DNA of 33,067 nt from Devosia sp. (GCA_030680995.1 JAUXUM010000240.1:1-33067); one strand, 5' to 3'. Shown: positions 16,738 through 26,601, counted from the first letter of the stretch. Notes: generated by a model from the sequence alone, not told the origin. Numbers and translations are program-made.

Positions 16738-18882
16738 TTACGCTGCAATCCGTGCGCCGGCGCCCGCTTGCTCAGCTTCGCCGACCTTGAACAGTTCCAC
16801 GATCTGATCGAGATCGCTCGCCTGCGCCTCGGTCTGCTCGATCGCCGCGGTGGTCTGCTCCACCAGAGCCGCGTTATGTTGCGTCATCTGGTCCATCTGC
16901 CGCACCGCCACGTTGATCTCTTTGATCGAGCAGGCCTGCCCGCGGCACTCCTGCGCGATCGTTTCCATCAGCTGGTTGTTGGCCCGCGCCGCCTCGAGCA
17001 TCGCCGCAAGCCGGCTTGCCGCCTCCGCCACCAGGGTGGAGCCGCCTTGCACCTCGCCGACGCTGCGCTCGATCAGCACCTTGATTTCCTTGCTGGCCTC
17101 GGCCGCCGACTGCGCCAGGCGGCGCACTTCGATCGCCACTACGGCGAAGCCCTTGCCGGCTTCACCGGCCCGCGCGGCTTCGACCGAGGCATTGAGGGCC
17201 AGAAGGTTGGTCTGGAAAGCGATGTCGTCGATCACCCCGATGACGCTGGCGATCTTGTCCGAGGAAGCGGTGATCCGCTCCATCGCCTCGTTCGCCTTGT
17301 GCATCACCGCGCCGCCCGCCTCCGCCGCCTGGGTAACCTCGACAGCCGTCGAACTGGCGGCAGTCGCGCGCTCGGCATTGCTGAGTACGGTGGCGGCAAG
17401 CGCCTCCATGGTGGCGCCGGTCTCTTCGATGGTGGCCACTTGCCTCGCGGTGCGATCGGACAGGTCGTTGGCGCCGGCCAGAAGTTCCTGCGTCGCGGTC
17501 TTCAGCGCCCGGGAGGTGTCGCGGAGCTGCCCGATCACCGGGCCGAAACGCTCGACCGCGCCATTGAGCGCGAGGCGGAGCTTGTCCATCTCGCCGCTGA
17601 ACGGCATGTCGATGCGGGCACTCAGATCGCCGTCCGCCAGTTTCTCGAGGCCTTCGCCGAGCAACGCCACCGCATGTTGTTGTTCCCTGAGCGTGCCAAG
17701 CCGTCCCGCCTCGTTGCGCTGCCGTTCAGCGTCGGCGGCTTGCCGCGCCTCGTCGGCCCTGCGCTGCTCGGCCGTCTTGAGGTTCTCGGCCGCGGTCAGC
17801 CGCTCGACCGTCCTGTCGCGCAGATAGGCGGCGGCGCGGGCGATGGCCGATATCTCGTCCTTGCCGGCGGCATGGGCGACCTTGGTGTCGCCGCCGTCTG
17901 CAAGAGCGCGGATGTCCGCCTCCAGCCGCGAGATGCCGCGCACGATCGAGCGCGCGGGAAGCCAGGAGGAAACGAGCACGGTCAGCACCAGCCCCGCCGA
18001 GATCGACAGCATCGTCCAAAGGCTCGATTCGAAGCCGGCAAGCCGGATACCGAGCAGCCGGCGCATTTCCGCACCGACTGCTTGCCAGCACTCGAACGCC
18101 GCCTGCTGAAACCCCAGATGCGCCGCCTGCACCGGCGCGAGGTCGAGCATCGCGCGCGGGCTCTCCTCACTCAGGGCGGCGCTTGCCGCCTCCATCGCGT
18201 CGCCGAAGCGGTCGGCGGCCAGAAGATAGGCCGCGAGCGGTCTGCCGAGATTGCGCTTGACCGATCCGTCGGCGTTGCCGGCGTCCGCCGCCGCCAGCGC
18301 ATCGGCGGCGGCGGCGACCGTCGCCCGGAAGGCGCCGAGATTTGCGACCAGCGCCACCAGTTCGGGATTGGTGAGCTCAGGCGTAAACCGTGCCGCAGTG
18401 AGCTGCGTGGCCAGCGTCGGGGCGCTGTTGATTGCGGCAGGAAGCTTGAGGACCAGCAGATCCATGACGTAGTAGCTGTCGAGATCGGGGTCGAGGATGA
18501 GGTTGGAGCCGTCGCCGATCCTGGCGATCAGCGTCGCGGCCGCATGTCGGGCCGCCGCGGGGTGTCGTCCGTCGCCAAGTTTGGCGCGCAATTCGGCGTA
18601 GGCTCTGGAATAGACGGTGGTGTTCATCGCCGCATCGAAGGTCGACATCGCCTGCGTGAGCGCTGGACTGTCGGGCAGGGCGGCGGCAGTGGCCGGCTGC
18701 CGCGCCAACGCCACCAGTTCCGGCATCAGCGCCTGGATGTAGCTCGTGCCCGCAGCCTCCTTGGCGCCAAAGGCGATCTCCTTCTGGCTTTGCGCGAAAA
18801 ACAGATAACCAAGCAGCGCGATCGGCAGCAGTGAGCAAAGGACTACGGCAGTCAGACGGTGTCGGATGGCAAAGCTTGGCAC
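16738..18882 (-). CDS. Methyl-accepting chemotaxis protein, helical sensor domain
   Basis: Transmembrane chemoreceptor, 714 residues. Helix 1 at about 8-29; a long Ala-rich, mainly helical periplasmic region (30-280) with the motif [22 protein letters not shown] near residues 132-153; helix 2 at about 287-307; HAMP; then the signalling domain with tip [20 protein letters not shown] at about 550-570. The DxDSYYxMD signature recurs in sensory proteins with helical-bundle input domains, but I cannot name the ligand. It lacks the second HAMP-like block shared by its two neighbours. The start is GTG 18880-18882 with AAGGAG seven bases upstream. It lies 69 bp after the third receptor and may share its mRNA. 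No WAEF tail (ends GAGARIAA). Confidence 0.93.
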   Translation of the reverse strand: MPSFAIRHRLTAVVLCSLLPIALLGYLFFAQSQKEIAFGAKEAAGTSYIQALMPELVALARQPATAAALPDSPALTQAMSTFDAAMNTTVYSRAYAELRAKLGDGRHPAAARHAAATLIARIGDGSNLILDPDLDSYYVMDLLVLKLPAAINSAPTLATQLTAARFTPELTNPELVALVANLGAFRATVAAAADALAAADAGNADGSVKRNLGRPLAAYLLAADRFGDAMEAASAALSEESPRAMLDLAPVQAAHLGFQQAAFECWQAVGAEMRRLLGIRLAGFESSLWTMLSISAGLVLTVLVSSWLPARSIVRGISRLEADIRALADGGDTKVAHAAGKDEISAIARAAAYLRDRTVERLTAAENLKTAEQRRADEARQAADAERQRNEAGRLGTLREQQHAVALLGEGLEKLADGDLSARIDMPFSGEMDKLRLALNGAVERFGPVIGQLRDTSRALKTATQELLAGANDLSDRTARQVATIEETGATMEALAATVLSNAERATAASSTAVEVTQAAEAGGAVMHKANEAMERITASSDKIASVIGVIDDIAFQTNLLALNASVEAARAGEAGKGFAVVAIEVRRLAQSAAEASKEIKVLIERSVGEVQGGSTLVAEAASRLAAMLEAARANNQLMETIAQECRGQACSIKEINVAVRQMDQMTQHNAALVEQTTAAIEQTEAQASDLDQIVELFKVGEAEQAGAGARIAA

Positions 18883-18951
18883 GGAAGATCTCCTTCTGGA
18901 GCGCGCTCGGAATGGGCCGCGGCGATCGGCTGCGACGTCGGAATCGGCCGT

Positions 18952-21468
18952 CTAGAATTCTGCCCACTCCTCCTCGACCGCGGCATTGCCACGGCTGAGA
19001 TAGGATTTGGCGGCGGTCGTGATCCTGTCCTTGAGGCCGCCGATGCCGCGAGGCGGCGGTACCGCGACGGCCCTGGGCTTGTCCTCGATGGTGAAGATGT
19101 CGACGATGCGGTCGAGTTCGACCGCCTGCGCCTCGGTCTGCTCGATGGCGGCATTGGTTTCTTCCACCAAGGCGGCATTGTGCTGGGTCATCTCGTCCAT
19201 CTGCCGGACCGCTGCATTGACCTCTTCGATCGCCGCCGCCTGTTCCTGGCTGTCCTTGGCGATACCCTCCATCAGCTCGTTGCTGGAGCGGGCCGCGGCG
19301 AGCATCCCGGCGAGCTTTTCCGCCGCTTCGGCGACGAGCCTGGACCCGCCTTTGACTTCCCCGGCGCTTTGTTCGATCAACACCTTGACCTCCGACGACG
19401 CCTCGGCCGCCGACTGCGCCAGCCGGCGCACTTCCACCGCCACCACCGCGAAGCCCTTGCCGGCCTCTCCCGCCCGCGCCGCTTCCACCGAGGCATTGAG
19501 CGCCAGCAGGTTGGTCTGGAAGGCGATGTCGTCGATCAGCCCGATGATGTTGGAGATCTTGCCCGACGAGGTGGTGATCCGCTCCATCGCCTCGGTCGCC
19601 TGATGCATCACTGCGCCGCTCTCCTCGGCGGTCCTGGTAACCGTTCCGGCGACCCCGCTCGCGTCCTTGGCGCGCTGGGCATTCTGCAGCACCGTTGTCG
19701 CCAGCTGTTCCATCGTCGCCGAAGTCTCTTCGATGGTGGCGGCCTGCTTGGTGGTGCGTTCGCTCAGATCGTTGGCGCCCGAAAGGATTTCTCCGGTCGC
19801 CATCTTGAGCGCGCGGGACGTTTCCTTGAGCTGCCCGACGATCTCGCCGAGCTTCTCGGCCACCGCGTTGGTATCCATTTTCAGCCGCTTGAACGCGCCT
19901 TCGTACTGGCCCCGCACCCGCTGCGTGAGATCGGTCTCCGCCAGTGCCGCCAGCACCGAGCCGGTTTCGCTGATGCCGCGATCCACCGTCTCGACGAGAT
20001 TATTGACGCTGCCGGCGAGGGCATTGAGTTCCTTGTCGGGAAACTCCGCCTCGACGCGCCTGGAAAAGTCGCCGTTGATCGCCGCATCCACCACTTCGCC
20101 GAAAGCCTGTTGCAACTGCTGCATCATGGCCGCGCGATCGAGACGCCGCTGTTCGGACGCCGCACGCTCCCCTTCGGTCAATTCCGTGACCTTGAGCGCG
20201 TTTTCCTTGAACACCTGCACGGCCTGGGCCATCTGGCCGACCTCATCGGACCGCTCGGCGCCCTGCACCTCGACGGCGAGGTTGCCCTGTGCCAGCGCAT
20301 CCATTTTTTGGGTAAGGCGTGTGATGGGCTTGGTGATCGCGCGCGAGAACAGCAGGCCGGCGCCCGCCGCAATCGCGAGCAGCACGCCTCCGATACCGAG
20401 CATCATGTCGCGCATGCTGTTGATCGGAGCATAGGCCTCGTCCTGGCCGATGGTGGTGATCACCGCCCAGTTGACGCCGTTGAACTCGAGCGGCATGGCC
20501 GTTGCCAGCATGGTCATGCCGCGATAGTCGGTGGTCATGCCGCTGGCGGGCTGCCCGGCAAGCGCCGCCTCGACGACGGAATTGGAATAGGCAGTCAGCA
20601 AGGTGTCATCCACACCCGAAAACACCGAGTCGGTGCGCAGAAGGTGGTCGGTGCCCACGAAGAAGGATTCGCCGGTCGCACCGAGATTGGCATTATGCTG
20701 CATCATGGCGTTGACCGTGCCGATCGGCATCTGGATCGCCATGACGCCGATCAGCTTGCCGCGCGCGTCGAAAACCGGCGTCGCCATGAAGCTCGCCGGC
20801 ATGCCCCCGCTTGCCGCGTAGACCGAGAGATCCTCGAAGGCGACCTGGCCTGTCTCGGTCAGGGTCATCGCCTTGCGGTAGGCGCGGCCAAGCCCGCTAT
20901 CCGCGTAGGGTCCGCCGCCTTCGCTGAAGTTGGTGGCGAAATCGGATTCCTTGAGCACCGAGTAGACGAGGTTCCCCGCCGTGTCGAACAGGAACATGTC
21001 CTGGTAGCCGCGCGCTTCCAGCTGGCGGCGGAAATTCGGGTGCACCTTGGAATGGGTGAAGTCATAATTGGAGCGCGTCTTGGCGGTGGAGACGTCGAGC
21101 AGCTGGCGCTGGCCGTCGGGATTGGGATTGTTGGTGACATAGGCGTCGGTCAGCGACTGCACCGGATCGGCCGCCGGCTTGAGCGTCGAGAACTGGCCCC
21201 AGTTGATGGTAAAGTCGCGCATGGTGGTGAGCAGCGACTCGGTGGTTGCGCTGTTCACCAGATCGATCTGGATGCCGTCGAGATAGCTCTTGAACTGCTC
21301 GGCGCGCTGCGAGGCCACCGTCTGCATCAGCCGCTGCGACATCTGATCGACCGTGGCCGATCCGATCAGGTAGCTCGCGATACCGACACCCGCGCTCACC
21401 AGCAAGGCGGACCCCACCATGGCGAGCGGCAGCTTCTGCGCGATCTTGAGGCTGGGGAACAATCCCAT
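18952..21468 (-). CDS. Methyl-accepting chemotaxis protein, double Cache sensor, WAEF tail
   Basis: Transmembrane chemoreceptor, 838 residues. Helix 1 at about 14-36, a large periplasmic double-Cache domain (40-355; [60 protein letters not shown]), helix 2 at about 362-385, HAMP ([20 protein letters not shown]), a second HAMP-like block, and the signalling domain with tip at about 643-663. The extreme C-terminus, [16 protein letters not shown], matches the aromatic-x-x-aromatic pattern of receptor tethers that dock CheR/CheB. The start is ATG 21466-21468 with GGAG eight bases before it; a GTG three codons earlier overlaps that site. Double-Cache receptors often sense amino acids; ligand unproven. 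Confidence 0.94.
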   Translation of the reverse strand: MGLFPSLKIAQKLPLAMVGSALLVSAGVGIASYLIGSATVDQMSQRLMQTVASQRAEQFKSYLDGIQIDLVNSATTESLLTTMRDFTINWGQFSTLKPAADPVQSLTDAYVTNNPNPDGQRQLLDVSTAKTRSNYDFTHSKVHPNFRRQLEARGYQDMFLFDTAGNLVYSVLKESDFATNFSEGGGPYADSGLGRAYRKAMTLTETGQVAFEDLSVYAASGGMPASFMATPVFDARGKLIGVMAIQMPIGTVNAMMQHNANLGATGESFFVGTDHLLRTDSVFSGVDDTLLTAYSNSVVEAALAGQPASGMTTDYRGMTMLATAMPLEFNGVNWAVITTIGQDEAYAPINSMRDMMLGIGGVLLAIAAGAGLLFSRAITKPITRLTQKMDALAQGNLAVEVQGAERSDEVGQMAQAVQVFKENALKVTELTEGERAASEQRRLDRAAMMQQLQQAFGEVVDAAINGDFSRRVEAEFPDKELNALAGSVNNLVETVDRGISETGSVLAALAETDLTQRVRGQYEGAFKRLKMDTNAVAEKLGEIVGQLKETSRALKMATGEILSGANDLSERTTKQAATIEETSATMEQLATTVLQNAQRAKDASGVAGTVTRTAEESGAVMHQATEAMERITTSSGKISNIIGLIDDIAFQTNLLALNASVEAARAGEAGKGFAVVAVEVRRLAQSAAEASSEVKVLIEQSAGEVKGGSRLVAEAAEKLAGMLAAARSSNELMEGIAKDSQEQAAAIEEVNAAVRQMDEMTQHNAALVEETNAAIEQTEAQAVELDRIVDIFTIEDKPRAVAVPPPRGIGGLKDRITTAAKSYLSRGNAAVEEEWAEF

Positions 21469-21553
21469 AGTCGACACTCCATCGGTAGGTCGCGGCGTGC
21501 GGGGAAGATACCGATGAATCGCGGCTGTCCGCCACAGACGCTGCCCGTGACAG

Positions 21554-21581
21554 ACTATAACCGCGTCAGCCTCTCCCCCAA
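21554..21581 (-). promoter_or_regulatory. Possible promoter of the third chemoreceptor gene
   Basis: Minus-strand -10 TATAGT (21554-21559, 5 of 6) with a weak TTGGGG (21576-21581) 16 bp upstream. Transcription would start about 80 bases before the ATG. The -35 is poor, so help from an activator or another sigma factor would be needed. Confidence 0.3.
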
Positions 21582-21627
21582 AAAAGGCCGCTGGGAAACG
21601 ATTTCGGAGAAGACTATTGACGCCGGA

Positions 21628-21643
21628 TTAATTTCTTCTTACG
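21628..21643. promoter_or_regulatory. CtrA-like box upstream of the third chemoreceptor gene
   Basis: TTAA, seven bases, TTACG on the plus strand, against the alphaproteobacterial CtrA consensus TTAA-N7-TTAAC (7 of 9 matches, correct spacing). About 160 bp upstream of the receptor start. Weak alone; see the similar boxes near cheD. Confidence 0.25.
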
Positions 21644-21788
21644 CGCCGAGAACAAACGCCGAGCGCAACTGGCCTGCATTTGGTGGCGCCCAAATACGCG
21701 CCCCGGGACTGACCCGTCCGGCGCCAAGTATTGCTGCACCAACCGGCGTCGCCGCTGGGCAGTGGTTCGTACCAATGCGCCGGTTGAA

Positions 21789-22178
21789 CTAGGAGAGCGC
21801 CCCGATCACCGCCTCGATGCGCTTCTTCATCGTCGACGCATCGAATGGCTTGATGATGTAGTTGTTGACGCCGCAGGAGATGGCTTCCTTGACCTGCTCC
21901 TTGTCGGACCGGCCGGTCGCCATGATGAACGGCATGGACTGCGTCTTGGGGTGCTTGCGGATCACCCGCAGCAGCGTCAGCCCGTCGATATCTTCCATGT
22001 TCCAGTCGGAAATGATCAGATCGACATTGGACTTTTCGAGCTTGCCCAACGCATCGCGGCCGCTCTTGGCCTCGATGATATTGGTGAATCCGAGTTGGGT
22101 GAGAATGTACTTGCAGATGCCCCGCATCGACTGCTGGTCATCCACGATCAGGACACTGATGGCACTTGCCTTCGGCAT
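21789..22178 (-). CDS. cheY: Chemotaxis response regulator CheY
   Basis: Single receiver-domain protein, 129 residues, that carries the phosphoryl signal from CheA to the flagellar motor or acts as a phosphate sink. Conserved residues: acidic pair Asp13-Asp14, phospho-acceptor Asp58 in ISDWNMEDIDGL, Thr88 in MATGRSDKE, Lys110 in YIIKPF. The DWNM context is that of flagellar CheY proteins. The ATG at 22176-22178 gives the canonical N-terminus; the frame is open to 22241. It lies 95 bp after cheB. With a single CheY in the window, the sink/motor division known from rhizobia cannot be judged. Confidence 0.95.
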   Translation of the reverse strand: MPKASAISVLIVDDQQSMRGICKYILTQLGFTNIIEAKSGRDALGKLEKSNVDLIISDWNMEDIDGLTLLRVIRKHPKTQSMPFIMATGRSDKEQVKEAISCGVNNYIIKPFDASTMKKRIEAVIGALS

Positions 22179-22273
22179 TGTTACGCTTCGCCTTCTAGCT
22201 GCCCGAAAAACGGGTCGCGCAGTCCGTGACCCTAGGGACAAACCGTTACCAATGTCTCAATCCGGCTCCGCAC

Positions 22274-23320
22274 TTATGCCGCCGACTTTAGCCGTGTCAG
22301 CGCTGCCGCCAGCCGCGCCGCAATCACCTCCACCGGCGCCTGTTCGACCACCGCACCCTCCTCGAAAGCGACCCGCGGCATACCGTAGACGAGCGCCGAT
22401 GACTGGCTTTGGCCCACCGTGAACGCCCCGGCCTCGCGCATCAATTTGAGGCCGCGCGCGCCGTCGCGCCCCATCCCGGTGAGGATGGCCCCGACCGCCA
22501 TCGGCCCGACCGTTTTGGCAACCGATTCGAACAGCACATCGACGCTGGGCCGGTGGCCCGACGCCGGTTCGTCCTGCGTCAGCCGGCACTTGAGCTGCCC
22601 CGACGAACGCTCGACCCGCAAATGGTGATCGCCCCTCGCCACATAGGCGTGACCAACTTCCAGCGGCATGCGATCGGCTGCCTCGAACACGGCGAGGTCG
22701 GTTACCTCGTTCAGCCGCGCCGCGAAGCGCGAGGTGAAACCTGGCGGCATGTGCTGCGCGATGACGATCGGCGGGCAATCGCTCGGCATGTCCGAGAGCA
22801 CGACCCGGACGGCTTCGACCCCGCCGGTCGAGGCGCCGATCGCGATCAGCGCGCCTGCCGGCGCCGCTGCGGTGCGCACGGGCACGCGCGCAGACGCAAC
22901 CCGCATTGCCCGCGATTGCACATCGCTGTGCGACGCCGCGCGCACTTTCTGCCGCAGGTTCTCGCCGAAAGCTTCCAGGCCGCCCGCAAGATCGGCATTG
23001 GGCTTGGCGACGAAATCGACTGCCCCCAGTTCGAGTGCCAGCAGGGTCTCGCTGGCACCCTTTGTGGTCAGGGTGGAGACCATGACCACCGGCAGCGGAT
23101 GCAGCCGCATCAGCTTGTCGAGGAACTGCAGCCCGTTCATGTTGGGCATCTCGATGTCGAGCGTCACCACGTCCGGGTTGAGCGCCTTGATCTTCTCGCG
23201 CGCCTCGATCGGGTCTTCAGCCGCGCCGACGACGACGATGTCGCCATCATGGCCCAGCGTGCGGGTCAGTACTTCGCGGATAAGGGCGGAATCATCGACG
23301 ACAAGAACCTTGATGCTCAT
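22274..23320 (-). CDS. cheB: Chemoreceptor methylesterase/glutamine deamidase CheB
   Basis: Cytosolic adaptation enzyme, 348 residues, removing methyl groups from receptor glutamates. N-terminal receiver domain with phospho-acceptor Asp55 in VVTLDIEMPNMNG; linker at about 125-155; C-terminal esterase with catalytic Ser164 (IGASTGG), His190 (IAQHMPPGF) and Asp286 (TGMGRDG), the same residue numbers as in E. coli CheB. The ATG at 23318-23320 overlaps the cheR stop as ATGA, so CheR and CheB are translationally coupled. The long frame to 24001 is read-through into cheR. Confidence 0.97.
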   Translation of the reverse strand: MSIKVLVVDDSALIREVLTRTLGHDGDIVVVGAAEDPIEAREKIKALNPDVVTLDIEMPNMNGLQFLDKLMRLHPLPVVMVSTLTTKGASETLLALELGAVDFVAKPNADLAGGLEAFGENLRQKVRAASHSDVQSRAMRVASARVPVRTAAAPAGALIAIGASTGGVEAVRVVLSDMPSDCPPIVIAQHMPPGFTSRFAARLNEVTDLAVFEAADRMPLEVGHAYVARGDHHLRVERSSGQLKCRLTQDEPASGHRPSVDVLFESVAKTVGPMAVGAILTGMGRDGARGLKLMREAGAFTVGQSQSSALVYGMPRVAFEEGAVVEQAPVEVIAARLAAALTRLKSAA

Positions 23321-24171
23321 GCTGCATCCCTCGTCTTCTGCATTGGCCTGGATTGATAGATGGTCTTGCCGACGAGCTTGAAGCTCTCGCCGCCGGAGCC
23401 GAGATTCTCGGAGTGGCCGATATAGAGAAAGCCCTCCGGCGCGAGGATTTTGCCAAGCCGCCCGAAAACTTCCCCCTGCGTCTTCTTGTCGAAGTAGATG
23501 GCGACGTTGCGGCAGAAGATCGCATCGAACGGCCCCTTCATCGGCCAGGCTGCCATCAGGTTGAGCGGCTTGAACGAGACCAGCGCCCGTGCGGCCATCG
23601 GGACGCGGATGGTGCCGTCCCCGGGCCGCTCGAACAGTCGCGCGCGCACCGGAGAGAGCCCGTTGAGCTCGGACTCCGGATAGATTCCGAGCGAAGCCTT
23701 GGCGATGACGTTGGTGTCGATGTCGGTCGCCAGGATCTTGAAGTCCCAGCGCCTGAGTTCGGGCCGTGCCGCAAGCAGGCAAAGCGCGATGGTATAGGGC
23801 TCCTGCCCGGTCGAGCAGCCCGCGGACCAGATGCGCAGCCTCGGCTTGCCATCTCTCGCTCGCGTCTGCTCCACCAGACGTCCGACATAGCCCGCCAAAT
23901 GCTCGAAATGGTGGTCTTCGCGAAAGAAGCGGGTCAGATTGGTGGTCAGCGCGTTGATGAAATTCTGGGCGTCGCGCTCGGATTTGGTGCGTTCGAGACA
24001 ATCGAGATAGGCATCGATCGACGGCAGGTCGAGGGCCCGCACGATCTTTGACAGCCGCGACACCACCAGCGTGCGCTTGGCGTCGGAAAGCGAGATTCCG
24101 GCTTCGGCATAGACACGCGCCTTGACGCGACCGAACTCCCGGTCGCTGAGGGCAATTTCACCCTGATCCAT
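23317..24171 (-). CDS. cheR: Chemoreceptor methyltransferase CheR
   Basis: Cytosolic SAM-dependent methyltransferase, 284 residues, methylating receptor glutamates for adaptation. A helical N-terminal domain, then TNLTRFFRE (77-85), SAM-binding motif IWSAGCSTGQEPYTIAL (114-130), DFKILATDID, and FDAIFCRNVAIYFD. It begins at the ATG 24169-24171, 36 bp after the upstream receptor gene, and overlaps cheB by 4 bp. Whether it binds the WAEF tail of the third receptor cannot be told by eye. Confidence 0.96.
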   Translation of the reverse strand: MDQGEIALSDREFGRVKARVYAEAGISLSDAKRTLVVSRLSKIVRALDLPSIDAYLDCLERTKSERDAQNFINALTTNLTRFFREDHHFEHLAGYVGRLVEQTRARDGKPRLRIWSAGCSTGQEPYTIALCLLAARPELRRWDFKILATDIDTNVIAKASLGIYPESELNGLSPVRARLFERPGDGTIRVPMAARALVSFKPLNLMAAWPMKGPFDAIFCRNVAIYFDKKTQGEVFGRLGKILAPEGFLYIGHSENLGSGGESFKLVGKTIYQSRPMQKTRDAA

Positions 24172-24207
24172 AACTTCGTTCCCCGCTCCCCGATCCGGCC
24201 GAATTCT

Positions 24208-25725
24208 TCAGGCGGTTCTTCTGCGCGGTAGCAGCAGGGCCCGGGCCGCTTCGTCACCGACGGCGCCGACATGGCCGTCGAGACGGGCAATGGCACCGCT
24301 GCTTTCGTCCAGCGCACCGGCGATCATGTCGGTCTCATTGCTTAGATTCTCTAAATGCGCGCCAAGACCGGACAGGATATTTCTGAGCCTGTCCGCTTCG
24401 GTCATGCCGGCGCCGGCCTGGTTGCGGCTGTCGCCGACCAAGGCGCGGATCTCCTTGGCGGTCTTCTGGGTCGATTGCGCCAGCATGCGCACCTCGTCGG
24501 CGACGACGGCGAACCCGGCCCCTTTCTCTCCGGCACGCGCCGCCTCAACGGCGGCATTGAGCGCCAACAGGTTGGTGCGAAAGCTGACATCCTCGATGGC
24601 GGCGACCATCCTGTCGATCTCCACGGTGGTGGTGTCGACACCCTCGGCCGCTGTTTGCGTGCGCTGCGCGGCGAGCGCCGCGTCGGCGGCAAGGGTGATG
24701 GCCTCGCGTTCGAGGACCCTGACGCTCCTGATCTTGTCGCGCCCCCTCTGCACCGCCGCGCCGGCAACGATGAGGCCGGCACGGCTCTGATCCGCAAATT
24801 CGGCCATGGTCGCGACGGTGGCGCGGTATTTGTCGATGGCATCGAGCACGGCCTGCATCTTGCGCTCCAGGAGATCGCGGGCTTCGGCCTCCTCGTCGCG
24901 CTCCCCGGCCAGTGCCTTCATGGCATCGTTCAACTGGCGCATCTGCGGCGCGAGGCCCGAATTGGACTGCAACAACCCCGGCTCCAGCTCCTCGCCCGCC
25001 AGCAGCCGGGAGAACGCCTGGGCGCCGGCATCGAAGCCTTCCATCCCTTCCTGCAGTGCGCGCAGGGCCGCTGAGTTCTCCAGCACTTCAGCCTCGAAGC
25101 GGAAACTGGTCTGCCCGCCCGCCAGCGCGCCGGCAAAGGCATCGAGATCGTCGTCGGCGATGAAATGCCCGGCGGGGGCGAGCTCGAGCACGATCCGGCC
25201 GCCGCCCGCGTCCCGCCGCCTGGCTTGGAAACGCCGGCGCCCCGCCGTGACCAGTCCCTCCTCGGCCACGCCGCCGCCCGCCCGCAGAAAGCCCTCGCCG
25301 AACAGCATGTCGACGGTCTGGCCTTCCTCGGCCCGCGGTTCGATGGCGCGGAGTCCGTGACTGGCGCCCAGGATCTCGCCGTCGGGGGAGAGCAGCAGTG
25401 CCGGCTGCTTCAACCCGACGAAAGCGGATTTAAACTGGTTGGCGCGTTCGAGGCGGCGGCACAGATTGGCGATAATCGCCTCGACGCTCATCCGCTCGTC
25501 TGAGCCGGCGCCGACGGCCTTTCCCAGCACCCCGAGCTTCTCCTCGAACCGGGTGTCGGCCCGGTGTCCGAGGTAGAGACTGCAGGTGAAACCCGCCGCC
25601 GCGAGGAGTGCGCCGATCCCATAGCCGAGCGGCCCCGGTCCGAAAGTGGAGACGCCCGCCCACGCGGCCGCGAAGGCAAAAAGCCAGCACAGATTGGCAA
25701 GCAGCGCTACGCGCGTGCGGCGCAT
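24208..25725 (-). CDS. Unusual membrane chemoreceptor within the che operon
   Basis: Methyl-accepting-type protein, 505 residues, between cheD and cheR. Two close helices at about 6-26 and 33-52 leave almost no periplasmic part, so it probably senses inside the cell. No HAMP seen; instead a PAS-like segment (about 95-195; [22 protein letters not shown]) and a helical region. The signalling tip at about 375-410 reads [20 protein letters not shown], with VSFR where most receptors have IAFQ, and the signalling domain is short. The C-terminus is basic (LLLPRRRTA), without WAEF. Its place in the operon recalls the internal receptor heading rhizobial che operons, though that one is soluble. The ATG at 25723-25725 has a weak ribosome site. 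Confidence 0.88.
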   Translation of the reverse strand: MRRTRVALLANLCWLFAFAAAWAGVSTFGPGPLGYGIGALLAAAGFTCSLYLGHRADTRFEEKLGVLGKAVGAGSDERMSVEAIIANLCRRLERANQFKSAFVGLKQPALLLSPDGEILGASHGLRAIEPRAEEGQTVDMLFGEGFLRAGGGVAEEGLVTAGRRRFQARRRDAGGGRIVLELAPAGHFIADDDLDAFAGALAGGQTSFRFEAEVLENSAALRALQEGMEGFDAGAQAFSRLLAGEELEPGLLQSNSGLAPQMRQLNDAMKALAGERDEEAEARDLLERKMQAVLDAIDKYRATVATMAEFADQSRAGLIVAGAAVQRGRDKIRSVRVLEREAITLAADAALAAQRTQTAAEGVDTTTVEIDRMVAAIEDVSFRTNLLALNAAVEAARAGEKGAGFAVVADEVRMLAQSTQKTAKEIRALVGDSRNQAGAGMTEADRLRNILSGLGAHLENLSNETDMIAGALDESSGAIARLDGHVGAVGDEAARALLLPRRRTA

Positions 25726-25786
25726 GTCGGCATTGTTCCGGAATCGCTGGCGAACGGGACAGTCACGGCACGAGCCTAGCGGCGCA

Positions 25787-25797
25787 ATGGTTAACCA
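25787..25797. promoter_or_regulatory. CtrA-like half-site before the che-operon receptor gene
   Basis: TGGTTAACCA (25788-25797) is a perfect 10-bp palindrome; on the minus strand 25787-25794 reads TTAACCAT, the 8-base half-site form reported for CtrA. It lies about 62 bp upstream of the receptor ATG in a 128-bp gap, consistent with an internal promoter. Confidence 0.35.
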
Positions 25798-25853
25798 AAT
25801 CTATAGGAACTGCTGGCGTCGTAAGATTTCGGTAACTCTGCGGCGTCCCGCGT

Positions 25854-26438
25854 CTAGAACAATTCGATGTCGTCCGCCGGCGGCTTCACCGCACGCGCTG
25901 CGACCGCGATCTCCTCCCGGACAATCGTGGCGCCAACCGCGTTGTCGAGCCGCTTGACAAAGGCACGCCCGGAATGCGGCTTGAACATCACGCGCCGTAC
26001 ATAGGTGCCGCCCAAATCCTCCTTGACCAACTCGTAGCCTTCATTGGCGAGGAATTCTCGGACGAACTCGATGTTCTTGGCGCCGACATCGCTCAGCGCG
26101 GCATTGATCAACCCTCCCCCGAACACCTTGATCTCGAGGTTCGACTTGCGGCCGCTGCCGCGGCTCAAGACCTTGTTGATCAATTGTTCCATGGCGAAAG
26201 CGCCGTAGCGGGCCGACGCGCCGTAGCGGTCGCGCGACGCCCCGGAAGGTTCGGCGAGAAGGAAATGGTTCATCCCTCCGATCTTGGCGGCGATGTCCCG
26301 CACACACGCCGAAATGCACGAGCCGAGCACGGTCGAGAACGTCAGATTGGCCTCCCCGGAAACCAGACAATCGCCTTGATGCACTGTCGTTACGACCCCG
26401 CGGTCGAATTCGGGAGGCAGGGATGATGGCGAAGCCAT
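25854..26438 (-). CDS. cheD: Chemoreceptor glutamine deamidase CheD
   Basis: Cytosolic deamidase, 194 residues, converting receptor glutamines to glutamates and, in some bacteria, binding the CheY phosphatase CheC. Catalytic Cys41 in STVLGSCISACVRD and His58 in GGMNHFLL have the 17-residue spacing of the Thermotoga CheD pair (Cys27, His44). GRKSNLEIKVFGGGLI and LGGTYVRRVMFKPHSGRAFVK are also typical. The ATG at 26436-26438 is chosen; a TTG 11 codons earlier (26471) is possible. First gene of the minus-strand che run cheD-MCP-cheR-cheB-cheY, divergent from the DxxxQ gene. Confidence 0.95.
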   Translation of the reverse strand: MASPSSLPPEFDRGVVTTVHQGDCLVSGEANLTFSTVLGSCISACVRDIAAKIGGMNHFLLAEPSGASRDRYGASARYGAFAMEQLINKVLSRGSGRKSNLEIKVFGGGLINAALSDVGAKNIEFVREFLANEGYELVKEDLGGTYVRRVMFKPHSGRAFVKRLDNAVGATIVREEIAVAARAVKPPADDIELF

Positions 26439-26488
26439 AGGCTGGTTGGACCTTCGTACTTTCTGCCCCAATCCTTACGATCCATTCC

Positions 26489-26504
26489 TTAGTGAAGCGC
26501 TAAC
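26489..26504. promoter_or_regulatory. CtrA-like box in the divergent cheD promoter region
   Basis: TTAG, seven bases, CTAAC (26489-26492 and 26500-26504) against TTAA-N7-TTAAC: 7 of 9 with exact spacing. It is about 50 bp upstream of the cheD start and 100 bp upstream of the divergent gene, where a shared activator would bind. Confidence 0.35.
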
Positions 26505-26601
26505 CACGACGGACAAGCGCGGCGGCATGCTCGATATTGGCAAGGAGCGATTTAGAAATCCGCTGTAGCGTCGAATGTGGATCTTGGGGGTTACCTGCTT
26601 C

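Larger units (their letters stand above)
21469..21788. other. 320-bp intergenic region between cheY and the third chemoreceptor
   Basis: No credible gene. It should hold the 3' end of the che mRNA and the promoter of the third receptor. Next to the cheY stop is an 8-bp inverted repeat, AACCGGCG (21741-21748) with CGCCGGTT (21778-21785), enclosing a smaller stem TGGT-TCGT-ACCA; together they could fold into a nested hairpin ending the che operon, though no U-tract follows. A possible promoter (21554-21581) and a CtrA-like box (21628-21643) are listed separately. Confidence 0.5.
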
